NCBI GenBank assembly: GCA_904374465.1
Contig: CAJFFY010000006.1
Location: 25,401-89,400, forward strand
Reading direction: 5' to 3'
Length of the DNA: 64,000 nucleotides
Source: an uncultured Subdoligranulum sp.
Lineage (GTDB): Bacteria; Bacillota; Clostridia; Oscillospirales; Ruminococcaceae
The stretch's first letter is position 1; every line of letters starts with the position of its first letter. Below are positions 26,556 to 35,025 of the stretch, piece by piece. A program made the position numbers and the translations under genes. The notes below the pieces were generated by a model. The model was not told the DNA's origin and made no database searches. It was given only the letters and a program-made list of their open reading frames with translations.

Positions 26556-28478
26556 ATGGTTTTCTATCTGATCCTTTCGATCCTGCTGGTGCTGGCGGGC
26601 CATGCCTTCCGCCTGCTGCGGTGGGAACAGTTTGTCCGCATCTATGAGCGGCCGCTGCGGGGCCGGATGCTGCGGGGCATGGCCGGGGGCTACGTGCTCA
26701 ACACCGTGCTGCCCCTCCACCTGGGAGACCTCTTCCGGGCGGTCTTTGTGGGCCGCCGGATGAAGTCCGGCATCGGCTTCGCCCTGGCCACCGTCATCAT
26801 GGACCGGTTCCTGGATGTCTGGTTTGTGGCGCTGGGCTTCGGCGCCTTTGCCCTGGCCGGGCAGGGGGGCGCGCCCGTTCGTGCCGCGGCCCGGTATTAC
26901 CTGCTGTTCGCCGTGCTGCTGGCGGTGGCCCTGGCCGTGGTGGTCTTCCTGCGGGACGCCATCAAGCGGGGCTGCCTGGCGGTGTGCGGCATCTTCAACG
27001 ACACCCTCAAACTGGACGGCATGGTCTTCTGCTGGAGCCTCATCAACACTTTCAAGGACCTGCGCCGCATCAACCTGGCGCGGCTGGCCGCCAACACGGT
27101 GCTCATGTGGGCGGCCTACCTGGGGTCCTACCGGGCACTGGCCCTGGCACTGACCGGCGCCGGACACCCCATGACGCTGGTGGAGGTCTGCAACACGCTG
27201 TTCGGTCAGTCGGCGGGGGATCTGCGGGTGGTGCTGCCCGGCGGGGCGCTGTACGGCGCACCGGCAGCGGCCTGCGCCGCCATGCTCAGCTGGTATCTGG
27301 TGCCGCTGGCCGTCATGTGGCTGGTGACCCTGCTGCCCGAAAAGGTCCGCGGCGCCGTCAACCAGGCCACCGCCGCCGCTCCGGCGGGGGAAAGCTACCG
27401 CAACCTGCTGCCCCAGGCGGACCCCCAGGACCGGGCGGCCTTCCTCAGCCAGTATTTCGGGCTACAGAACAAGGCCTGGGTGGACCGCTTTTTGCAGATG
27501 AACCAAAACATCACCATCCTGCAGGACTACTCGGCGGGGTCCAACGCCACGACGATGCTCTGCATGGACAAAACCCGCACCTTCTACCGCAAATACGCCT
27601 TTGGGGCCGACGGAGAAAAGCTGGCCGAGCAGCTCCACTGGCTGCGGGCCCAGCAGGACAGGCTGCCTCTGTGCGAGATTCTGCGCACCGGTGAGGCGGA
27701 CGGCTGCTGCTGGTATGACATGACCTACGACCCCCAGGCCGTGGGGATGTTCCGCTACCTGCACTCCCACCCGGTGGAAAAGAGCGCCGCCGTGCTCCAC
27801 CAGGTGCTGGACACCCTGGAAGAAAAGCTCTACCGGCCCACCGCCACGGCGGCGGACCCGGCCAAAATCGAGCAATACCTGGCCAAAAAGGTGGACGGCA
27901 ACCTGCAAAAACTGCGGGAGGCCCGGAGCCTGCACGAGTTGATGGAAGCCCCCACCGTCTGGATCAACGGCAAGGAATACCAGAACCTGGGCCGGCTGGG
28001 CTGGCTGTTCGACCACGAGCGGCTGCGGGCGTTGTTTGCCCACGACCCGGTGAGCACCATCCACGGGGACCTGACCATCGAAAACATCATCTGCCGCACC
28101 GACGACACGGGGTGGTATCTCATCGACCCCAACACCGGCAACCTGCACGAAAGCCCCTTCCTGGATTACGGCAAACTGCTGCAAAGCCTGCACGGCGGAT
28201 ACGAGTTCATGATGATGACCCCCCGGGTCACCGTGCAGGGCAACCATATCGACTTTGCCCTGACCCGGTCGGCCGCCTACGATGCCCTGCTGGCCAACCT
28301 GATGGCCGACCTGGGCCGGCGGTATCCCCACCAGCTGGACAGCATCCTCATGCACGAGGTCATCCACTGGCTGCGGCTGATGCCCTACAAACTGTCCCGG
28401 GACCGCAAGCGGGCCCCCATGTTCTACGCCGGGCTGGTGATGGTGGCCAACGACGCCGCCACCCATGCGCGGCGCTGA
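26556..28478 (+). CDS. Fusion of a LPG-synthase-type membrane domain with an APH-like kinase
   Basis: 640 residues. Residues 1-275 are membrane helices of the lysylphosphatidylglycerol-synthase TM / UPF0104 flippase-like family (RLLRWEQFVRIYERPLRG, NTVLPLHLGDLFRAVFVGRRM, MDRFLDVWFVALGF, LPGGALYGA). After a linker, residues about 310-635 form an aminoglycoside-phosphotransferase/choline-kinase-like domain with catalytic HGDLTIENI (H503, D505, N510) and metal site LIDPN (about 522). The start is directly at the stop of the nucleotidyltransferase. I know both families separately; the fusion is unusual. A role in phosphorylating and moving a lipid- or sugar-linked head group is inference. Confidence 0.8.
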   Translation: MVFYLILSILLVLAGHAFRLLRWEQFVRIYERPLRGRMLRGMAGGYVLNTVLPLHLGDLFRAVFVGRRMKSGIGFALATVIMDRFLDVWFVALGFGAFALAGQGGAPVRAAARYYLLFAVLLAVALAVVVFLRDAIKRGCLAVCGIFNDTLKLDGMVFCWSLINTFKDLRRINLARLAANTVLMWAAYLGSYRALALALTGAGHPMTLVEVCNTLFGQSAGDLRVVLPGGALYGAPAAACAAMLSWYLVPLAVMWLVTLLPEKVRGAVNQATAAAPAGESYRNLLPQADPQDRAAFLSQYFGLQNKAWVDRFLQMNQNITILQDYSAGSNATTMLCMDKTRTFYRKYAFGADGEKLAEQLHWLRAQQDRLPLCEILRTGEADGCCWYDMTYDPQAVGMFRYLHSHPVEKSAAVLHQVLDTLEEKLYRPTATAADPAKIEQYLAKKVDGNLQKLREARSLHELMEAPTVWINGKEYQNLGRLGWLFDHERLRALFAHDPVSTIHGDLTIENIICRTDDTGWYLIDPNTGNLHESPFLDYGKLLQSLHGGYEFMMMTPRVTVQGNHIDFALTRSAAYDALLANLMADLGRRYPHQLDSILMHEVIHWLRLMPYKLSRDRKRAPMFYAGLVMVANDAATHARR

Positions 28479-28494
28479 AAGGAGTTTTTTCTGT

Positions 28495-29052
28495 ATGCTG
28501 ATCTGCGTCGACCTGGACGGTACCCTGCTGGACACGGTGCCCGCCAACGCCGCGTCCTACCGCGCCGCCCTGGAGGAGCTGGGTTTCACCGTCACCGACG
28601 AATACTACGCCGCCCACTGCAACGGCGGGTACTATAAGGATTTTCTCCGCCCGCTCATGGGCGGTGACCCCGACCCCGCCGACGTGGAGCAGGTGCACGA
28701 CCGCAAAAAGGCACTGTACGCGGACTATCTGGACTGCGTCCGGCCCAACCGGGCGCTGCTGGAGCTGCTGCAGGCCATGCGGGCCGCCGGCAACCGGCTG
28801 GCCTGTGTCACCACCAGCAGCCGCCGCAACGTCAACGAGGTGCTCAGCCATTTCGGCTGTGTGTGCTGGTTTGACCTGATCCTCACCGGCGAGGATGTGA
28901 CCAAAAGCAAGCCCGACCCCGAAGGCTACCTGAAAGCGATGGAACACTTCGGCGTCACCCCGGCGGAAACGATGATCTTTGAGGATTCCGCCCTGGGGCT
29001 GGCGGCGGCCAAAGCCAGCGGCGCCACGGTCTTCAAGGTGGAAGCGTTCTGA
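28495..29052 (+). CDS. HAD-superfamily phosphatase, beta-phosphoglucomutase-like
   Basis: 185 residues from MLICVDLDGTLLDT after AAGGAG. Motif I is DLDGTLLDT, motif II CVTTSSRRN, Lys of motif III SKPDPEGY and the acidic motif IV IFEDSALGLAAAKASG. The cap is small. It probably removes phosphate from a small sugar phosphate made in the same gene group (epimerase, nucleotidyltransferase, kinase fusion). Last gene of the group. Confidence 0.88.
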   Translation: MLICVDLDGTLLDTVPANAASYRAALEELGFTVTDEYYAAHCNGGYYKDFLRPLMGGDPDPADVEQVHDRKKALYADYLDCVRPNRALLELLQAMRAAGNRLACVTTSSRRNVNEVLSHFGCVCWFDLILTGEDVTKSKPDPEGYLKAMEHFGVTPAETMIFEDSALGLAAAKASGATVFKVEAF

Positions 29053-29056
29053 CCCC

Positions 29057-29085
29057 TTGACGGGAACGGCCAAACGCGCTACAAT
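29057..29085 (+). promoter_or_regulatory. Promoter of the C26 hydrolase gene
   Basis: TTGACG (29057-29062), a 17-bp spacer and TACAAT (29080-29085). It lies upstream of the next hairpin, not downstream. Confidence 0.75.
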
Positions 29086-29097
29086 GGCAACCATAAC

Positions 29098-29136
29098 GGC
29101 GAAGATGCCCCCCCCTGGGACATCTTCGCCTTTTTT
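29098..29136 (+). terminator. Terminator or attenuator inside the leader of the C26 hydrolase gene
   Basis: GGCGAAGATG pairs with CATCTTCGCC, followed by TTTTTT. It ends the HAD gene transcript but also lies between the 29057-29085 promoter and the next start codon. Confidence 0.85.
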
Positions 29137-29153
29137 ACGGGGAGGAAAGACCG

Positions 29154-29864
29154 ATGGAAAACCAGAAACGCCCGCTGATCGGGCTTGTACCGTTGATGGA
29201 CTACCAGCGCGCCAGCTATTGGATGCTGCCCGGCTATATGCAGGGGGTGGAGCAGGCGGGCGGTGTGCCGGTGATGCTGCCGCTGACCGAGGACGACCGG
29301 GCGCTGGCCCAGCTGGCCGATACCTGTGACGGCTTTTTGCTCACCGGCGGGCAGGATGTGGCCCCCGCCCTGTACGGCGCGGCCCAGACCGCCCTGTGCG
29401 GCGAGACCAGCCCCCAGCGGGATGTGATGGAGCAAAAGCTGCTGGCGCTGGCCCGCCTGCAGGACAAACCGGTGCTGGGCATCTGCCGGGGCATCCAGTT
29501 CCTCAACGCGGCGCTGGGGGGCACCCTTTGGCAGGACCTGCCGGTGGAATATCCCTCGGAGGTCAACCATCACCAGACCGGCGCCTATGAAGCGCCCATC
29601 CACACGGTGCGGCTGCTGCCCGGCACCCCGCTGGCCGACCTGCTGGGCAAGGACACCCTGCCGGTGAACAGCTACCATCACCAGGCCATCCACACCCTGG
29701 CCCCGGGGCTCACCGCCATGGCCACCGCGCCGGACGGCCTGGTGGAAGCGGTTTACGAGCCGGGCAAGCGGTTTGTCTGGGCCGTGCAGTGGCACCCGGA
29801 ATTCTCCTGGAAAGTCAGCGAGGACAGCCGTAAGATCTTTGCCGCCTTCGTGGGCGCCTGTTGA
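29154..29864 (+). CDS. Class I glutamine-amidotransferase-like hydrolase (peptidase C26, PuuD-like)
   Basis: 236 residues. The nucleophile elbow is VLGICRGIQ (Cys111), and the catalytic His-Glu pair is VQWHPEF (His214, Glu216). The N-terminus RPLIGLVPLMDYQRASYWMLPGY and FLLTGGQDVAPALYG place it with gamma-glutamyl-gamma-aminobutyrate hydrolases that cleave gamma-glutamyl amides. The start follows GGGGAGGAAAG. No polyamine genes are near, so the natural substrate stays open. Confidence 0.88.
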   Translation: MENQKRPLIGLVPLMDYQRASYWMLPGYMQGVEQAGGVPVMLPLTEDDRALAQLADTCDGFLLTGGQDVAPALYGAAQTALCGETSPQRDVMEQKLLALARLQDKPVLGICRGIQFLNAALGGTLWQDLPVEYPSEVNHHQTGAYEAPIHTVRLLPGTPLADLLGKDTLPVNSYHHQAIHTLAPGLTAMATAPDGLVEAVYEPGKRFVWAVQWHPEFSWKVSEDSRKIFAAFVGAC

Positions 29865-29958
29865 CCGATTCTTTACGCAAACATAACCGGAATACGATAG
29901 ATTCCGCGCCTTTCCCGCGCTATACTGGGGGTAAACCTACACAAGGGAGGAACCGCCC

Positions 29959-30162
29959 ATGTTGCCCTGTCAGACCCATTGTTCCCACTACTGCCAAGGC
30001 TGCCACAAGACCTGTGCGGCCTGGCGCCTGCTGCAACAGCGCCAGCACGAGGACCGGCAGCGCAAGAAGGAATATCTGCGCCGCGCCAACGAGTCCTGCC
30101 GTCAGATGCTGCACAGTTACTGGCGCGCGGGCGGGTACATAGGCCCCCAGATGGGGCGTTGA
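29959..30162 (+). CDS. Small cysteine-rich basic protein, unknown
   Basis: 67 residues. Six of the seven Cys lie in the first half (LPCQTHCSHYCQGCHKTC), followed by an Arg/Lys/Glu-rich helix (QQRQHEDRQRKKEYLRRANE). The Cys/His spacing could bind a metal. GGGAGG stands eight bases before the ATG, and a strong terminator follows, so it looks like an independent short transcription unit. I do not recognise the family. Confidence 0.65.
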   Translation: MLPCQTHCSHYCQGCHKTCAAWRLLQQRQHEDRQRKKEYLRRANESCRQMLHSYWRAGGYIGPQMGR

Positions 30163-30177
30163 ATCGTTTGCCGCCGG

Positions 30178-30218
30178 GCGGCGGACCGCAAGGGGAGAGG
30201 CGGTCTGCCGCTTTTTTT
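30178..30218 (+). terminator. Terminator after the small Cys-rich gene
   Basis: GCGGCGGACCGC pairs with GCGGTCTGCCGC and is followed by seven T. Confidence 0.93.
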
Positions 30219-30249
30219 GTGCCCGGACCGTGCAGCGCCGGGCCGGATG

Positions 30250-30258
30250 TGGTATAAT
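30250..30258 (+). promoter_or_regulatory. Extended -10 promoter of the MYG1-like gene
   Basis: TGGTATAAT is a full extended -10, 41 bp before the start. No good -35 is seen at the expected distance. Confidence 0.55.
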
Positions 30259-30298
30259 GGCAGAAAACCCAATCCACCCAATCAGGAGAATCACTGTT

Positions 30299-31132
30299 AT
30301 GAAGATACCCGCAAACGGCTTTACCCACGGCGGCAAGTTCCACGCCGACGATGTGTTTTCCACGGCGCTTTTGCAGATCGTGCGCCCCGATATCAAGATC
30401 ACCCGCGGCTTCACGGTGCCCGATGACTTTGAGGGCATCGTCTACGACGTGGGCGGCGGCATGTTCGACCACCACTCCGAACCGCGGGAGACCCGCCCCA
30501 ACGGCGTGCCCTACGCGGCCTTCGGGCTGTTGTGGCGGGTGCTGGGTGCCCAGCTGGTGGGCGAACACCAGGCCCGCCTGCTGGACGAAAACTTCATCCA
30601 GCCCCTGGACCTCAACGACAACACCGGCGAGCAGAATTCCCTGGCCGACGCCATCGGCAGCTTCAACCCCCTGTGGGACTCCAAGGACGACCCCGACGCC
30701 TGCTTCTGGCGGGCGGTGCCGGTGGCCAAAACCATCCTGGAAAACGAGATCGCCGCCGCCAACGCCGTCAACCGCGCCGACGAGACGGTGCGCCGGGCCT
30801 ACGCCAACATGCGGGACGGCATCGTGGTGCTGCCCTCCTACATGCCCTGGAAAAACGGCCTGTACAAGACCGACGCCCTGTTCGTGGTCTATCCCAGCCA
30901 GCGGGGCGGCTACAGCGCCCAGTGCGTCACCGACCACCGCACCAAGCGCAGCAAACTGCCCTTCCCGCCGGCCTGGGCCGGCAAGCCGGAGGAGCAGCTG
31001 CGGCAGATCAGCGGCCTGGGGCTGCGCTTTTGCCACCCCAGCCGGTTCCTGATCACCGCCGACGACAAAGCCACCGCCATCGAGGCCTGCCGCCGCACCC
31101 TGCGGGCCGCCGGCCGCCCGGTAAGCGAATGA
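30299..31132 (+). CDS. MYG1/GAMM1 family predicted metal-dependent phosphoesterase
   Basis: 277 residues. THGGKFHADDVFSTALL near the N-terminus and GGMFDHH at about residues 57-63 are the conserved acidic/His motifs of the family, related to DHH phosphoesterases. Eukaryotic MYG1 is an exonuclease of mitochondria and nucleus; bacterial members are little studied. AGGAGA precedes the ATG. It overlaps the next gene by 4 bp. Confidence 0.88.
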   Translation: MKIPANGFTHGGKFHADDVFSTALLQIVRPDIKITRGFTVPDDFEGIVYDVGGGMFDHHSEPRETRPNGVPYAAFGLLWRVLGAQLVGEHQARLLDENFIQPLDLNDNTGEQNSLADAIGSFNPLWDSKDDPDACFWRAVPVAKTILENEIAAANAVNRADETVRRAYANMRDGIVVLPSYMPWKNGLYKTDALFVVYPSQRGGYSAQCVTDHRTKRSKLPFPPAWAGKPEEQLRQISGLGLRFCHPSRFLITADDKATAIEACRRTLRAAGRPVSE

Positions 31133-32028
31133 GCGGCGCCTGCCTGGGGCCCGCCCCCAGCCTGGCCGCCGACCGGCAGGCCTACACCCCGGCCTGGGTC
31201 TACCTGCTGCGCTGTGCCGACGGCAGTCTGTACGCCGGCTGGACCAACGACCTGGCCCGCCGCCTGCACGCCCACCGCACGGGGGCAGGGGGAGCCAAAT
31301 ATACCCAAAGCCACGGCAAGGCCGCCGTGCGGCTGGCCTACGCCGAGCGCTGCGCCGACAAACCGGCGGCCCTCCGGCGGGAAGCTGCCCTGAAAAAGCT
31401 GTCCAAAGCCGACAAGGAGGCCCTGGCCGCCGACTGGGCCGCCTGCCACCGGCTGACCGTGCGGATGGCCACCCCCGACGATGCCGGGGACGTGGTCACC
31501 CTGTACAATTGGTATGTCACCCACGGCACCCAGACCTTCCAGTACGCGCTTTCCACCGTGGAAGAGTACCGGCAGAATATCGCCGAAGTGCTGCAAAAGG
31601 CGCCTTTCCTGGTGGCCTACACGGCGGACGGCCGGCTGGCCGGGTACGCCTGCGCCCACCCCTGGCATACCCGGCAGGCCTTTGCCTGGGACGTGGAAAC
31701 CACCGTCTACTGTGCCCCCGACGTGCTGGGCCAGGGCACCGGCCGCAGACTCTATACGGTGCTGCTGGAACTGCTGCGCCGCCAGGGCTACCACAACGCC
31801 TTTGCCCTCATCACCCGGCCCAACCCGCAAAGCGACGCTTTCCACAAAGCGCTGGGCTTCACCCGCTACGGGGTGGAAAAAAACAGCGGCTACAAGTTCG
31901 GCCGCTGGCTGGACCTGGGCTACTGGGCTTACGAGCTCAACCCGCCCGCCGACCCGCCGGCACCCGTGCGGCTGCAGCTGGATGCGGCCACGGTGGCGGC
32001 GGTGCTGCAACGGGACTCGGGTGTATAA
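31129..32028 (+). CDS. GIY-YIG nuclease domain fused to GNAT acetyltransferase
   Basis: 299 residues from MSGACLGPAPSL. Residues about 22-102 are a YhbQ-type GIY-YIG domain (WVYLLRCADGSLYAGWTNDLARRL, then YTQSHGKAAVRLAYAE). Residues about 109-275 are a GNAT domain of the phosphinothricin-acetyltransferase kind (VRMATPDDAGDVVTLYNWYV; acetyl-CoA loop VLGQGTGRRLYTVLLE). Start overlaps the MYG1 stop as ATGA. Both domains look intact and are in one frame without a stop. The two activities are not known to work together. Confidence 0.85.
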   Translation: MSGACLGPAPSLAADRQAYTPAWVYLLRCADGSLYAGWTNDLARRLHAHRTGAGGAKYTQSHGKAAVRLAYAERCADKPAALRREAALKKLSKADKEALAADWAACHRLTVRMATPDDAGDVVTLYNWYVTHGTQTFQYALSTVEEYRQNIAEVLQKAPFLVAYTADGRLAGYACAHPWHTRQAFAWDVETTVYCAPDVLGQGTGRRLYTVLLELLRRQGYHNAFALITRPNPQSDAFHKALGFTRYGVEKNSGYKFGRWLDLGYWAYELNPPADPPAPVRLQLDAATVAAVLQRDSGV

Positions 32029-32080
32029 ACCCCCAAACAGGGAAAACGGCGGTGACTCGTGGAGCCTGCCACCGAAAAAA

Positions 32081-32090
32081 TGAATATTCA
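32081..32090. promoter_or_regulatory. Upstream ARG-box-like site
   Basis: Perfect palindrome TGAATATTCA, 205 bp before argG and about 130 bp upstream of the second site. Similar to half-site pairs bound by ArgR/AhrC. Confidence 0.45.
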
Positions 32091-32178
32091 TACACAAAAC
32101 CGCATGCAGGACGCATATCTATGTACAAAACGCCCAAAAACGGGCACAATGTGGAAAGTCCTTTGTGCGGTTTTCCAC

Positions 32179-32233
32179 TTGTCTTTTGCTGCGAAAGTTG
32201 TATAATATACATCGATGAATGAATAAATATTCA
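32179..32233 (+). promoter_or_regulatory. argG promoter with ARG box over the transcription start
   Basis: TTGTCT (32179-32184), a 16-bp spacer and TATAAT (32201-32206). At 32220-32233 lies TGAATAAATATTCA, very close to the ArgR consensus (TGAATWWWWATTCA). A repressor bound here would block the operon when arginine is plentiful. The argR gene itself is not in the window. Confidence 0.75.
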
Positions 32234-32285
32234 GCGACGGCAAGCAACCGATCCCCGGCGCTGGCAACTAGGAGAGGGAAAGATT

Positions 32286-33524
32286 ATGAAAAAGAACAAA
32301 GCGGACATCAAGAAAGTCGTACTGGCCTACTCCGGCGGTCTGGATACCTCCATCATCATCCCCTGGCTGAAGGAAAACTACAACAACTGCGAAGTGGTTG
32401 CCGTTTCCGGTGACGTGGGCCAGGGCACCGAGCTGGACGGCCTGGAGGAAAAGGCCATCAAGACCGGCGCTTCCAAGCTGTACGTGCTGGACCTGAAGAA
32501 GGACTACATCGAAAACTACATCTGGCCCTGCCTCAAGGCGGACGCCAAGTACGAGGATTACCTGCTGGGCACCTCCCATGCCCGTCCCTGCATCGCCAAG
32601 GCGCTGGCCGACATCGCCAAGAAGGAAGGCGCCGACGCCATCTGCCACGGCTGCACCGGCAAGGGCAACGACCAGGTCCGCTTTGAGCTGACCCTCAAGG
32701 CCATGGCCCCCGACATGACCATCATCGCCCCCTGGCGGGAGTGGGACATCAAGAGCCGTGACGAGGAAATCGACTACGCCGAGGCCCACAATATTCCCCT
32801 GAAGATCAACCGGGAGACCAACTACTCCAAGGACAAGAACCTGTGGCACCTCAGCCACGAGGGCCTCGACCTGGAGAAGCCCTCCCTGGAGCCCCAGTAT
32901 AACAAACCCGGCTTCCTGGAGCTGGGTGTCAGCCCCGAGCAGGCGCCCGACACCCCCACCTACGTCAAGATCCACTTCGAGAAGGGCATCCCCACCGCGG
33001 TGGACGGCAAGGAGATGGGCAGCGTCGAGCTGGTGGAATACCTGAACAAGCTGGGCGGCGAAAACGGCATCGGCCTGCTGGATATTGTCGAAAACCGGCT
33101 GGTGGGCATGAAGAGCCGCGGCGTCTACGAGACCCCCGGCGGTGCCATCCTCTACAAGGCTCACAACGTGCTGGAAACCATCACCCTGGACAAGGAATCC
33201 TTCCACTTCAAGGAGATCATCGCCCAGAAGATGGGCGAGCTGGTCTACAACGGCCAGTGGTTCACCCCGCTGCGGGAGGCCATCTCCGCCTTCACCGACG
33301 ACCTGCAGAAGACCGTCACCGGTGATGTGACCCTCAAGCTCTACAAGGGCAACATGATCAACGCCGGCGTCACCAGCCCCTACACCCTCTACGATGAGCA
33401 GACCGCTTCCTTCGGCGAGGACGAGGACTACAACCAGGCCGACGCCACCGGCTTCATCAACCTGTTTGGCCTGCCCATTGCCGAGCGCGCCAAGCTGGCC
33501 AAGAGCTGGCCCACCGAAGACTGA
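32286..33524 (+). CDS. argG: Argininosuccinate synthase
   Basis: 412 residues, usual length. The ATP-pyrophosphatase loop is [10 protein letters not shown] (about 14-23); typical later motifs are [23 protein letters not shown] and GREWD-like WREWDIKSR. It joins citrulline and aspartate with ATP. The start follows GGAGAGGGAAAG. First gene of argGHCJBDF. Confidence 0.97.
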   Translation: MKKNKADIKKVVLAYSGGLDTSIIIPWLKENYNNCEVVAVSGDVGQGTELDGLEEKAIKTGASKLYVLDLKKDYIENYIWPCLKADAKYEDYLLGTSHARPCIAKALADIAKKEGADAICHGCTGKGNDQVRFELTLKAMAPDMTIIAPWREWDIKSRDEEIDYAEAHNIPLKINRETNYSKDKNLWHLSHEGLDLEKPSLEPQYNKPGFLELGVSPEQAPDTPTYVKIHFEKGIPTAVDGKEMGSVELVEYLNKLGGENGIGLLDIVENRLVGMKSRGVYETPGGAILYKAHNVLETITLDKESFHFKEIIAQKMGELVYNGQWFTPLREAISAFTDDLQKTVTGDVTLKLYKGNMINAGVTSPYTLYDEQTASFGEDEDYNQADATGFINLFGLPIAERAKLAKSWPTED

Positions 33525-33553
33525 TCTCCGGTAAACAACGACCCCATTTTGTG

Positions 33554-33584
33554 CCGCCGTGGGCGGGCTGTATGCCCACGGCGG
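33554..33584 (+). terminator. Hairpin between argG and argH
   Basis: A perfect 11-bp stem, CCGCCGTGGGC with GCCCACGGCGG, is followed by ACTTTGTTATT. The T-run is broken, so it is more likely an mRNA-processing or partial-termination hairpin than a full stop. Confidence 0.5.
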
Positions 33585-33624
33585 ACTTTGTTATTCCAAG
33601 ACCAACGACCAACGGGAGGTATTT

Positions 33625-35007
33625 ATGGCACAACTGTGGCAGGGCCGCGCCAGCAAGGCCGTCGACAGCCGTGTGAACGACTTCAACTCCTCCATCCGCT
33701 TTGACGCGCGGATGATCGAGCAGGACATCCAGGGCAGCCTGGCCCATTCCGCTATGCTGGGGCGGCAGGGCATCATCTCCGCCCAGGATGTGGAGGATAT
33801 CCACAAAGGTCTGCACGGCATTCTGGAGGACCTGCACAGCGGCGCGCTGGAAATTGACCCCGCCGCCGAGGATGTGCATACCTTCGTGGAACAGACCCTC
33901 ACCGCCCGGGTGGGGGATGCGGGCAAGCGGCTGCACACCGGTCGCAGCCGCAACGACCAGGTGGCGCTGGATCTGCGCCTCAACCTGCGGGAGGCTTCGG
34001 CCCATCTGCAGGGGCAGATCAAAGAACTGATTGAGACCATCTGCACCCAGGCCGCCAAGGGCGCCGACTACGTCATGCCCGGCTACACCCATCTGCAGCG
34101 GGCTCAGCCGGTCACCTTCGGCCACCAGCTCATGGCCTATGCCTGGATGCTGCTGCGGGACCTGGGCCGGATGCGGGACGCCACCGGCCGGATGGACGCC
34201 GAGTGCCCGCTGGGCTCCGGCGCGCTGGCCGGCACCACCTATCCGCTGGACCGGTTCTATACGGCACAGGAACTGGGCTTTGCCGCCCCCTGCGCCAACT
34301 CCATCGACGGCGTGTCCGACCGGGACTTCTGCATCGAACTGGGGGCGGCCATCGCCACCTGCATGATGCACCTCTCCCGCCTGTCCGAGGAGATCATCCT
34401 CTGGTGCAGCTGGGAGTTCAAGTTCATCGAGCTGGACGACGCCTTCACCACCGGTTCCTCCATCATGCCCCAGAAGAAGAACCCCGACGTCACCGAGCTG
34501 ATCCGCGGCAAGACCGGCCGTGTCTACGGTGACCTGAACACGCTGCTGGTCATGATGAAGGGCATCCCGCTGGCCTACGACAAGGACATGCAGGAGGACA
34601 AGGAGGCCATCTTTGACGCGGTGGACACGCTGGAGCTCTGCCTGCGCACCGTGACGCCCATGCTGGCCACCATGACCCCGCTGCCCGCCAATATGCGCCG
34701 GGCGGCGGCCAAGGGGTTCATCAATGCCACCGACTGTGCCGATTACCTGACCAAGAAGGGCATGCCCTTCCGGGACGCTTACAAGTGCACCGGCACCATG
34801 GTGGCGGCCTGCATCGCCGCCGACAAGACGCTGGAGGAACTGACGCTGGAGGAATTCAAACAGTACAGCGATCTTTTTGAGGAAGACGTCTACCAGGCCA
34901 TCGACCTGACCACCTGCTGCGAGGGCCGCACCAGCTACGGCGGCCCCACCAAGGCCAGTGTGCTCCAACAGATTGAACTGGTCAGGGAAAAACTGGCCGA
35001 CCAATAA
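33625..35007 (+). CDS. argH: Argininosuccinate lyase
   Basis: 460 residues from MAQLWQGRASKAVDS with GGGAGG before it; the longer frame back to 33559 crosses the hairpin. The substrate-binding HTGRSRNDQVA, the catalytic-His region MPGYTHLQRAQPV and the signature GSSIMPQKKNPD are all intact. It splits argininosuccinate into arginine and fumarate. Followed by argC after 18 bp. Confidence 0.97.
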   Translation: MAQLWQGRASKAVDSRVNDFNSSIRFDARMIEQDIQGSLAHSAMLGRQGIISAQDVEDIHKGLHGILEDLHSGALEIDPAAEDVHTFVEQTLTARVGDAGKRLHTGRSRNDQVALDLRLNLREASAHLQGQIKELIETICTQAAKGADYVMPGYTHLQRAQPVTFGHQLMAYAWMLLRDLGRMRDATGRMDAECPLGSGALAGTTYPLDRFYTAQELGFAAPCANSIDGVSDRDFCIELGAAIATCMMHLSRLSEEIILWCSWEFKFIELDDAFTTGSSIMPQKKNPDVTELIRGKTGRVYGDLNTLLVMMKGIPLAYDKDMQEDKEAIFDAVDTLELCLRTVTPMLATMTPLPANMRRAAAKGFINATDCADYLTKKGMPFRDAYKCTGTMVAACIAADKTLEELTLEEFKQYSDLFEEDVYQAIDLTTCCEGRTSYGGPTKASVLQQIELVREKLADQ

Positions 35008-35025
35008 ACAGAAACGGGTGTTTTT

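Noticed and set aside
33525..33624. Possible riboswitch or full terminator between argG and argH
   Set aside because: Only a simple hairpin with a broken T-run; no aptamer-like structure was recognised.
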